Shown: in pieces, positions 1 to 7,500 of the stretch
How positions within the stretch are numbered: the first letter of the stretch is position 1
Layout of the letters: each line of letters starts with the position of its first letter
Assembly (NCBI GenBank): GCA_947624205.1
Contig: CANQJI010000022.1
Coordinates: forward strand, 1-33,446
Length of the DNA stretch: 33,446 nt
Source: an uncultured Akkermansia sp.
Lineage (GTDB): Bacteria > Verrucomicrobiota > Verrucomicrobiia > Verrucomicrobiales > Akkermansiaceae
Direction of reading: 5' to 3'
Made by a program: the position numbers and the translations under genes
Notes under the pieces: model-generated
Seen by the model: the letters and a program-made list of their open reading frames with translations, nothing else
The model's database searches: none
What the model was told of the DNA's origin: nothing

Positions 1-97
1 CACGTTACCGTGACGCAGTTGCCTTTGGCTATTTGATTCCGCCCTGTCAGCGGCTCTTGGGGACTTTCACCCCAGTTGCATGTCATGCCTGACGTAC
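1..97 (-). mobile_element. Group II intron, 5' end (truncated by window edge)
   Basis: Read on the minus strand, the sequence starting at 97 is GTACGTCAGGCATGACATGC, followed by GGGGTGAAAGTCCCC and then AGCCAAAGGCAA and GGTAACGTG. These are hallmark strings of domain I of bacterial group II introns, whose 5' ends usually read GTGYG; here it is GTACG. The intron lies directly downstream of a terminator hairpin (107-128) and its T-rich tract on the same strand, which is the favoured target of class C introns. The reverse transcriptase and domains V/VI would lie outside the window, so class and integrity cannot be judged. The short peptide frame over this stretch is not a gene. Confidence 0.8.
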
Positions 98-98
98 C

Positions 99-206
99 AA
101 AAGGAAGGGGCAGCGAAACCGCTGCCCCTATGAGTGCGCCTGCTCCGCACCGCGAGCCTGGTCCGAAGACTGCTCTTTTACGTGTGGTCTTATCGACCTC
201 GCAGGA
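99..206 (-). ncRNA. Candidate structured small RNA, copy 1
   Basis: A stand-alone transcription unit on the minus strand: promoter at 212-240, about 100 nt of RNA, and a Rho-independent terminator (stem GGGGCAGCG/CGCTGCCCC, 107-128, then TTCCTTTT). A second copy lies on the plus strand at 17608-17730. The RNA can form a GGTC/GACC hairpin, a second hairpin with an outer GAGC/GCTC stem capped by a TTCG tetraloop, and a GTGCG/CGCAC hairpin whose loop contains GCAGG. That loop is complementary to CCTGC near the 5' end, giving a possible pseudoknot. Between copies the stem sequences change while pairing is kept. No coding frame is conserved and no gene follows in sense, so a riboswitch is unlikely. 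The family is not recognised. A group II intron sits just after its terminator. Confidence 0.7.
107..128 (-). terminator. Rho-independent terminator of small RNA copy 1
   Basis: A 9-bp GC-rich stem with a 4-nt loop, followed on the minus strand by TTCCTTTT. The group II intron begins about 10 nt after the stem. Confidence 0.8.
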
Positions 207-211
207 ACTTC

Positions 212-240
212 CTTTTAGCACATGTGTGTTCGGTTGTCAA
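212..240 (-). promoter_or_regulatory. Promoter of small RNA copy 1
   Basis: TTGACA (235-240), 17 bp spacer, TAAAAG (212-217) preceded by TGC as an extended -10. The layout is conserved in the second RNA copy (TTGACT, 17 bp, TGC-TAAGAG), although the sequence around it has diverged. Confidence 0.75.
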
Positions 241-261
241 GACCTCATTCCATGGTAAATG

Positions 262-430
262 CATTTGAGAGAAATTAACCAACAGAGAAAATGCCTTTAT
301 TGACTGATATCATTGTCCACACGTACCAAAAATCATGACAACAAACGGTCATCATGTTGATGGCTCTAAAGCACTCTCTGCATACATTAATGATCCGAAA
401 AAATCTGCGCAATGCGCATGTTATCAACAA
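262..430 (-). repeat. Intergenic repeat module B (reverse orientation)
   Basis: A copy of the roughly 200 bp module B, with ATTGACTGATAT, GATGGCTCTAAAGCACTCTC and GCGCAATGCGCATGTTATCA. Related copies occur at 22318-22495 and 31500-31680 in the other orientation. It lies immediately upstream of the small RNA promoter, as does a partial copy beside the second RNA. No gene is seen here. Confidence 0.7.
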
Positions 431-443
431 GCAACAACAAAAA

Positions 444-704
444 CGATAAATAGGCAAACTTCGCCAAGCGCCAACCTCGCGCACTCCGCGCGGGAACTCC
501 CCAAATCGTACATCGAAAATCGTACATCGTACATAGGCGCCGCCAGGCGCCATCGCCGCTTTCTAACCACCCCCGCGCGTTGCCTCACATTTCCACCCCC
601 GCACTTGCTTCGCCAACCTCGCGCGCTCCGCGCGGGAACTTCCCAAATCGTACATCGTACGTCGTACATCGTACATAGGCAAACGCATTTTCAATGCGTT
701 TGCC
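444..704 (-). repeat. Intergenic repeat module A, two units (reverse orientation)
   Basis: Two units of the TCGTACATCGTACATA type. One carries a GGCGCC palindrome pair (536-551). The other ends in the standard hairpin GGCAAACGCATT/AATGCGTTTGCC at 678-704. The copies point toward the plus-strand peptidase gene downstream, opposite to those placed upstream of minus-strand genes. Short open frames running through this stretch are translations of the repeat. Confidence 0.75.
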
Positions 705-730
705 TTGCGGTTGCCCTGTTTTTGATAGAG

Positions 731-1372
731 ACAAAAGTTCTTGCAAAATTCGTGCAATGCACACATTATCATTAAATCATAAATCCTCCTATTATAAATA
801 AGCAAACTCCGTCACACTTCGCCGTCCGCTGTCTCCCCGGTCGATCCCAAAATCGTGACGACATCCGTTCATCATCATGATGATTCCAAAGCCCCTTGCA
901 AGCGGTTAATAATTCAAAAAATTGCACAACGTGCATATTATCAACAATCAACAACAAAAATGATAAACAGACGAACCCCGTTAGCCGCATCCCCGCGCCT
1001 CAGGCGCGCGAACTTCCCAAATTGACTCACTGACACCACATTGCCATATCGAAACAAAAGTTCTTGCAAAATTCGCGCAACGCACACATTATCAATAAAT
1101 CATAAATCCTCCTATTATAAACAGGCAAACTCCGTCACACTTCGCCGTCCGCTGTCCTCCCGGTCGATCCCAAAATCGTGACGACATCCGCTCATCATCA
1201 TGATGATTCTAAAGCCCCTTGCAAGCGGTTAATAATTCAAAAAAAATTGCACAACGCGCATATTATCAACAAACAACAACAAAAACGATAAACAGACGAA
1301 CCCCGTTAGCCGCATCCCCGCGCCCTAAGCGCGCGAACTCCCCAAATTGACTCACTGGCACCACATTGCCAG
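731..1372. repeat. Tandem duplication of about 323 bp (two units)
   Basis: Two direct copies, 731-1053 and 1054-1372, differ by scattered substitutions and small indels. Each holds module B in reverse orientation (for example CCTTGCAAGCGGTTAATAAT and a CATCATCATGATGATT palindromic stretch) and a piece of module A with a GC-rich arm. No gene is supported within it. Confidence 0.85.
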
Positions 1373-1485
1373 TTCTCCCCTGTCGGGGCAACGCATGCGC
1401 GTTGTCCACCCGCACTTACCGCCACCGGCCGTTTTCCCGCGCCTCCGGCGCGCTATAATCCAAATCGTACATAGGCGCCCCCGCT
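1373..1485 (-). repeat. Module A fragment carrying a TATAAT box
   Basis: The same sequence as 16340-16460 in inverted orientation: CGGGGCAACGCATGCGCGTT, then GCGCGC-TATAAT-CC, then CGTACATAGGCGCC. It forms the upstream region of the peptidase gene. Confidence 0.7.
1454..1459 (+). promoter_or_regulatory. Repeat-borne -10 box upstream of the M3 peptidase
   Basis: A perfect TATAAT lies at the edge of the GC-rich arm of module A, about 80 bp before the start codon. No good -35 is present (GTTTTC at 17 bp). The same box occurs in module A copies near 16364, 23850 and 33220, each pointing at its adjacent gene. Confidence 0.45.
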
Positions 1486-1540
1486 TTTACCTGAATTTTT
1501 CTGAAAGAACAGAGACATCAAGACCGTACATTCTTCCGTG

Positions 1541-3748
1541 ATGCGAATAATTTTTTCCGGATTGTTGGTTTTCTCATGTGCGTTAGGAGCCCAGGAAGTT
1601 ACGCAGAATACACAACCCCCTGCCGCTGAGAGACAGGGATGCTGCGCCGATCCTTCTTGTGCGGAAAAAGAGCTCTATCCCGCATGGGGTAGCCTCACCC
1701 CCCAAGTCTGCAAAGAACGCATTCGCGCCGGTATTGAAATCGCCCGCAAACGCCTCGAAAAACTTCGCGCCATTCGCCCGGAGGAGGCTACGTACGACAA
1801 CGTATTCGGCGCCTTCGAAAACATGGCGGATGAGATGGATGAGGCAGAAGGGCAGATGCACGTGCTTTCAAGCGTGATGGACAGCGGAGAGCTGCGCGCA
1901 GTTCAGGAGGAGCTCATTCCGGAGCTGAGCCGGTTCTCAACCTCCGTCACCTCTGATGCCGGACTCTGGAAAGTTATCAAAGCTGCTGCCGCTGCGCCAT
2001 GGGTAAAGGATCTTTCCCCGGAAAAGCAGCGCTATGTGCAACAAGTCGTCGACACCTTCCACGACAGAGGAGCAGATCTCCCCGATGACAAGAAAGCGCG
2101 CTACGCAGAAATCGTCAGCGAACTCTCCTCACTGGCTCACGAATTCGGAAAAAATGTACTCGATGCAACCAATGCCTGGCAATGGGTGGTAGATGATCCA
2201 AGTCAGCTGGCCGGAATGAGCGAGGACTGGATGAGCCGCGCAGCATCCGCCGCTCAGCAAAAAGGATTCGGCTCAGCGAAAGATCCGCGCTGGCTTATCA
2301 CTCTGCAGGAGCCAAGCGTGTACCAGGTTATCTTCCACTGCAATGTGGAGGCCACTCGCAAACGTTGCTGGGAAGCCCTCTCCTCCATCGGCAAGGGGGC
2401 CCCGTATGACAACGCCGCCATCGTGATCCGCGTGATGAAGCTGCGTCAGGAACTCGCAAATCTGCTCGGCTTCAAGAACTACCCTGACCTCGTGCTGGCA
2501 CACCGCATGGTGGGCAGCGGGGACAAGGCCATGAGCTTTGTGGATGATATGATGCGCAAGGTGAAAGCGCCGTACGACGCCGAGGCGCGAGAGCTCCTGG
2601 AATTCATCGCCAAGGACAAGGGACAGCCTGTGCAGACAAAGATCAACCCCTGGGACACCGCCTACTACCTGCGCAAACTGCAAAAGGAAAAATTCTCATT
2701 CGACATGGAGCTCCTGCGCCCCTACCAGGAAGCGGAGCACGTCATTCGGGGAATGATGAGTATCTACACGCACCTCTACGACATCACCATCACCGAGCGT
2801 GCCACGCATGTCGCGGGACAGAATCCCGGCGAGCGCCCGGCAAATTCCGTCGAAGTCTGGCACCCGGAAGTGCGCCTCTTCGAAGTGCGCGACAACAAAA
2901 CAGGAGCTCACCTCGGTTCATTCTACCTGGATATCTTCCCCCGCTCCACGAAACGCGGCGGCGCATGGGTGCAGCCGATCCATTACGGCACGCCGGCTCA
3001 TGACGGCAAACCGCATTCCCCGCATCTTGCCCTCCTCGCGGGCAATCTGAGCGCCCCCGGAAAAGATGCCCCGGCCCTCTTCTCCCACCGGGATGTGGAA
3101 ACAATCTTCCACGAGTTCGGGCACATGATGCACGTCATGCTCGGTGATACGGAGTTGCGCTCACACTGCGGCACGAGTGTAGCGTGGGACTTCGTAGAGC
3201 TGCCCAGCCAGATGAACGAAAACTGGACCTGGGAGCCGGAAGGTATAGCGACCTACGCAGTCCACTACAAAACCGGCCAGCCAATCCCTGAGGACTACGT
3301 CCGCAAAATGCAGGATGTGCGCTTCTTCTTCCCGGCGCATGACAACATGGGACAGCTTTGCATCGCAAAACTCGATCTCGAGTTACACGAAAATTGCGAA
3401 AAATATTGTCTCTTGGGGGACCTCGATTCAATCACCACAAAAATCCTCGCTCCGTGGCGTACTCCGATGACCGTTCAACCACCCTCCATAATGCGTAATT
3501 TAACTCATTGCATATCAGGAGGTTATTCAGCAGCTTACTACTCCTATAAATGGGCCGAAGTCCTCGCCGCCGACGTTTATACAAAATTCCAAAAAAACGG
3601 CATTTTGAATCCCTCTATTGGCGCTGCTTACCGCCGGGAGATCCTTTCCAAGGGCGACAGCAAGCCGGCTGCGGAACTTTACCGCAACTTCATGGGACGT
3701 GATCCTAACCCGGATGCATTGCTTCAGAAGCAAGGGCTCATGAAGTGA
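1541..3748 (+). CDS. M3 family zinc metallopeptidase (oligopeptidase / dipeptidyl carboxypeptidase type), exported
   Basis: A 735-residue zinc peptidase that should cleave short peptides, probably in the periplasm. The zinc motif HEFGH is at residues 524-528 and the third ligand, Glu553 in DFVELPSQ, lies 29 residues after the first His, as in thimet oligopeptidase. Length fits the family. The N-terminus has a hydrophobic segment and an AQ-type cleavage region, suggesting a signal peptide; a Cys in the segment does not make a good lipobox. A GTG directly precedes the ATG at 1541; neither has a clear ribosome binding site, and ATG is chosen. It stands alone, preceded by a repeat field with a TATAAT box and followed by a 12-bp-stem hairpin. 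Family assignment is firm; substrate preference is unknown. Confidence 0.92.
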   Translation: MRIIFSGLLVFSCALGAQEVTQNTQPPAAERQGCCADPSCAEKELYPAWGSLTPQVCKERIRAGIEIARKRLEKLRAIRPEEATYDNVFGAFENMADEMDEAEGQMHVLSSVMDSGELRAVQEELIPELSRFSTSVTSDAGLWKVIKAAAAAPWVKDLSPEKQRYVQQVVDTFHDRGADLPDDKKARYAEIVSELSSLAHEFGKNVLDATNAWQWVVDDPSQLAGMSEDWMSRAASAAQQKGFGSAKDPRWLITLQEPSVYQVIFHCNVEATRKRCWEALSSIGKGAPYDNAAIVIRVMKLRQELANLLGFKNYPDLVLAHRMVGSGDKAMSFVDDMMRKVKAPYDAEARELLEFIAKDKGQPVQTKINPWDTAYYLRKLQKEKFSFDMELLRPYQEAEHVIRGMMSIYTHLYDITITERATHVAGQNPGERPANSVEVWHPEVRLFEVRDNKTGAHLGSFYLDIFPRSTKRGGAWVQPIHYGTPAHDGKPHSPHLALLAGNLSAPGKDAPALFSHRDVETIFHEFGHMMHVMLGDTELRSHCGTSVAWDFVELPSQMNENWTWEPEGIATYAVHYKTGQPIPEDYVRKMQDVRFFFPAHDNMGQLCIAKLDLELHENCEKYCLLGDLDSITTKILAPWRTPMTVQPPSIMRNLTHCISGGYSAAYYSYKWAEVLAADVYTKFQKNGILNPSIGAAYRREILSKGDSKPAAELYRNFMGRDPNPDALLQKQGLMK

Positions 3749-3816
3749 GCCCGCTCCGTTGGTGCTCCTTTTCTCTCAATCATCCGGCGCCGGAAAAATT
3801 CTGCAGCAGGTTCGTA

Positions 3817-3844
3817 GGCTCACCCTGCTGGGGCAGGGTGAGCC
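3817..3844 (+). terminator. Strong hairpin after the M3 peptidase gene
   Basis: A perfect 12-bp inverted repeat (GGCTCACCCTGC / GCAGGGTGAGCC, 4-nt loop) about 70 nt after the stop codon. There is no T-tract, so termination is inferred from stem strength and position. Confidence 0.5.
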
Positions 3845-3861
3845 AAAGCATGCGGATGGAA

Positions 3862-3887
3862 GCAAACGCATTTCCTAATGTGTTTGC
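3862..3887. repeat. Solo hairpin of module A
   Basis: GCAAACGCATT / AATGTGTTTGC, a slightly diverged copy of the common module A stem without the following TATGTACGA part. It lies between the convergent ends of the peptidase gene and rpmE. Confidence 0.65.
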
Positions 3888-3966
3888 CCCGACTTCGGAC
3901 GTGAGATGCTCTGTGAAGAGCCGGAAAACAGGGAGAACACCTGCAGGGTGCGACGAAAGATCAGAC

Positions 3967-4006
3967 AAATGCAAAGAGCCCGAGCTGCGATCTGCGGCTC
4001 GGGCTC
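3967..4006 (-). terminator. Rho-independent terminator of rpmE
   Basis: On the minus strand, the stem GAGCCCGAGC/GCTCGGGCTC (3976-4006) is followed by TTTGCATTTG, about 22 nt after the rpmE stop codon. Confidence 0.8.
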
Positions 4007-4028
4007 CCAATAATGGTTGAAACTCTTC

Positions 4029-4301
4029 TTAGCTTTGAGCTGCGCTCTTCTTCGCGCGGCGCACTGTACCAAAGCGCTTCTGGAACTTGTCGATACGCCC
4101 TTCCGTGTCCACAAACTGATTCTTGCCGGTAAAGAAGGGGTGCGAGTCGGAAGTGATACCGCAAGAAACCACGTAATGCTCCACGCCGTCAATGACTTCT
4201 GTCTTTGCGGATTTCGCTGTGGAACTGGTGACGAAGCGGCGCCCCGTGGTAATATCCACGAACACAACCGGATGATAGTCGGGATGTAGATCTGCTTTCA
4301 T
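4029..4301 (-). CDS. rpmE2: 50S ribosomal protein L31, type B
   Basis: A 90-residue bL31 of the B (zinc-free) type. The N-terminus MKADLHPDYHPVVFVD, the central TGKNQFVDTEGRIDKFQKRF and the basic tail match the family, and the CxxC pair of zinc-binding A-type L31 is absent (a single Cys, in VVSCGIT). It binds the central protuberance of the large ribosomal subunit. It is monocistronic, divergent from gltB, with a clear promoter upstream and a terminator downstream. In many bacteria the zinc-free paralogue is Zur-regulated; no Zur site could be recognised here, so this may be the only L31. Confidence 0.95.
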   Translation of the reverse strand: MKADLHPDYHPVVFVDITTGRRFVTSSTAKSAKTEVIDGVEHYVVSCGITSDSHPFFTGKNQFVDTEGRIDKFQKRFGTVRRAKKSAAQS

Positions 4302-4340
4302 AGTAGGTAGACTGCGTTTCCGTCGCAGTGCGCGGCAATC

Positions 4341-4368
4341 AAGATACCATAAATCTTTTCTCTGTCAA
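4341..4368 (-). promoter_or_regulatory. Promoter of rpmE
   Basis: TTGACA (4363-4368), 16 bp spacer, TATCTT (4341-4346). It predicts a leader of about 33 nt. Confidence 0.75.
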
Positions 4369-4447
4369 GAGCCAATTCTTCCATACATTTCGTTCTGTTC
4401 ATTTGGGTTCGCGATGCATAGATGCGTGTAAAAAAATGTTTGCAGCA

Positions 4448-4476
4448 TTGCCAAGGGGGAAGAGACGTGCTACAAT
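4448..4476 (+). promoter_or_regulatory. Promoter of gltB
   Basis: TTGCCA (4448-4453), 17 bp spacer, TACAAT (4471-4476) with TGC as an extended -10. An in-frame ATG at 4475 overlaps the -10 box and so cannot be the start if this promoter is used. The GTG at 4529 then fits. Confidence 0.65.
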
Positions 4477-4528
4477 GCCCCGCGGCGAAGCTGTGACGCC
4501 GGAACAAAAAAATGATGAAGACAGCAAC

Positions 4529-7500
4529 GTGAAGACAAGTGCGTATCTACCGCAGGAGCAGGGACTCTACAGCCCTTTGCAGGAGCATGATGCATGCGGT
4601 GTAGGAATGGTCGTTGACGCTAATGCCGTGGCTTCCCACGGCATCGTAGAAAAAGGTATCACAATCCTCGAGAGACTCCTGCACCGCGGAGCTACAGGGA
4701 GTGATCCAGAGACGGGAGACGGCGCAGGAATGCTGCTGCAGATACCGCATGAATTCTTTCGGGCTGTGGTGAAGGAACCTCTTCCGGCTACGGGGAAATA
4801 CGCAGTCGGTATGTTTTTTCTGCCGAAAAACGAAGACCAGCGTGCAATCTGCTGCCGCCTGGTAGAACAGGCGGCGCAACAGGAGGGGTCGGCTGTGATT
4901 TGTTGGCGCGAGGTGCCGGTAGATGAGGGCGCGATAGGCAGCACGGCGCGGGAATGTGCGCCGCACATTGTGCAGTGCTTCTTCTCTGCCGTTGGGAACG
5001 GAGAAGAAGCGGAACGACGACTCTACGTGCTTCGGCGTGTGATGGAAAAATTGGTGGCATCGGAACTTCCGGATTTGGGAGACAAATTCTACATTTCTTC
5101 CCTTTCCACGCGCACCATCGTTTACAAGGGACTGCTGATGGCGCCGCAGCTGCCGCGCTTTTACAAGGATTTGGCAGATCCACGCTTCACAAGTTGCATG
5201 GCTATCGTACACCAGCGCTACTCCACCAACACTTTCCCCAGTTGGCCGCTGGCACATCCCTTCCGTTATCTCGCTCACAACGGCGAAGTCAACACCCTGC
5301 GAGGTAACCTCAACCAGATGAGCGCTCTGGAGGGAAATCTCGCTTCCCCTCTCTTCGGTGAGGAAATCAAAAAAATCCTTCCCATCATACCCGAAGGACA
5401 AAGCGATTCGGCGTGTTTGGATAACGTGTTGGAGCTGCTTGTAACCGCCGGTCGCAGTTTGCCGCACAGCATGATGATGCTCATCCCACAAGCTTTTGGC
5501 GAACGTTACTTCATTGGCGAAGACCTGCGCGGATTTTACGACTATCATTCCGGTTTCATGGCGCCGTGGGATGGTCCGGCCGCCGTCTGTTTCTCCAATG
5601 GGCTGGGAGCAGGAGCCATCCTCGATCGCAACGGCCTGCGACCTGCACGCTACGAGTTGGGGGAAGACGGACTCTTCGTACTGGCGAGTGAGGCGGGTGT
5701 TCTGGAAACAGATCCAACTCGCGTTGTAAAGCGTGGCAGTTTGAAGCCCGGCGAAATTGTGTGGATCGACTTTACCACTAAGCGTATCTCATACAACGCA
5801 GAAACAAAAACCAAGGTAGCACGCCGCAGACCGTATCGCCGCTGGTGCCAGGAAAATCGCATCAAAATCCACGGCATCTTCGACAGTGTGGATGCCCCGC
5901 GCAGCGAGGCGCGACGTGTACCGGCCGCGCAGGTGCTCTTTGGGTATACGAGTGATGAGATTGAGCATTTTCTGCTACCTATGGCGAATACGGCGCACGA
6001 TGCGGTGTACGCCATGGGAAACGACGCCGCGCTGGCGATACTTTCAGAGCGCCCACAGCTGCTTTTTGACTACTTCAAACAGCAGTTTGCACAGGTAACC
6101 AATCCCCCCATTGACCCAATCCGAGAGCAGCTGGTGATGTCGCTTACCACCTTCATTGGAAATCCTGCGAACGTCCTTGACGAAACGCCGCAGATGGCGC
6201 GCATTATCAAACTTGCACGTCCTATTCTGACGCTCAGCGATCTCGAAGCGCTCAAGAGCAACAAGGAGGAAGATTTCCGATGCATCACTCTGCCAACCGG
6301 CTTTTCATCCCTCTCTGCCGAGGGTCTGAAAGAAGCTATCTCTGAGCTTGAGAAGCAAACCGAGCAGGCTGTTAGTCGTGGGTACCGTATCATCATTCTT
6401 TCTGATCGCGATCTCTCGCCGAACGAAGCGCCGATTCCATGCCTTCTGGCGGTTGCGGCGGTCAATGGTAAATTGCGGGAGCTGGGTGTGCGTACAGGCT
6501 GCGCAGTGATCGCCGAGAGTGGAGAACCTCGGCAGGTGATGCACTTTGCCCTGTTGCTCGGTTACGGGGCCACAGCGGTGTGTCCGTGGTTGGCTCTCGA
6601 GAGTATCGTGCAGTTTGATCGACAGGGCAAGCTCGATCCCAATGTCTCTGCCACCAAAGCTACGGAAAATTATCTGAAGGCCGTGGATTTCGGTCTGCTT
6701 AAAACGATGAGCAAGATGGGCATTTCCACCCTGCGCTCTTACAGGGGCGCGCAGATCTTTGAAGCCATCGGTTTGGGGCAGGAGGTGACGCAGCGTTTCT
6801 TCCCCGGCACCGCTTCGCGCATCGGCGGTATCGGACTTGCGGAGATTGCGCATGAATCTGTTGCGCGCCTGCAACGTGTGAAGAGCGTCTTTTTTGATGA
6901 ACAGCCCCCGCAACCGGAAGAGGCCGGTCTATACAAGTGGAAAAAAGGCGGCGAGAAGCACTTGTGGACCTCGAAGGTGATTGCCCAGTTCCAGAAATCT
7001 CTGCGCAATAATGACTATGCGCAGTTTAAGGTTTTCTCGGAGATGGTGAACAAGCAGTCAGAATCGCTTTGTACACTGCGCGGACTGTTTGATTTCTCGG
7101 AGTGCACTCCGGTGCCCCTCTCCGAGGTAGAAAAAGAGGAGAGCATCATGCGTCGCTTTGTCTCGGGCGCCATGAGCTTTGGCGCCATCTCGAAAGAGGC
7201 ACACGAAGCGATCGCTGTTGCTATGAATCGAATCGGCGCCATGAGCAACTGCGGCGAAGGCGGCGAGGATCCCTCTCGCTATGCTCCGCAACCGGATGGT
7301 GAAAATCGTTCTTCCGCGGTGAAACAGATCGCGAGTGGTCGTTTTGGCGTCACGGCAGAGTACCTTGCCAACGCCCGCGAATTGCAGATCAAGGTAGCGC
7401 AAGGAGCTAAGCCCGGCGAGGGCGGGCAGCTTCCCGGGGGCAAAGTGAACGATGAGATTGCGCGCGTGCGCCACTCTACTCCGGGCGTCACGTTGATCTC

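Noticed and set aside
3..92. Possible C-terminal end of a protein at the left edge (29 codons, ending CHA)
   Set aside because: The opposite strand matches group II intron domain I structure, which explains the conservation better.
76..1541. Several 60-150 codon frames in the left repeat field
   Set aside because: They translate module A and B repeats; the same peptides recur wherever the repeat occurs (for example MYDVRF-like strings).
4029..4301. Zinc-binding type A L31
   Set aside because: The CxxC pairs of the A type are missing; the sequence fits the B type.
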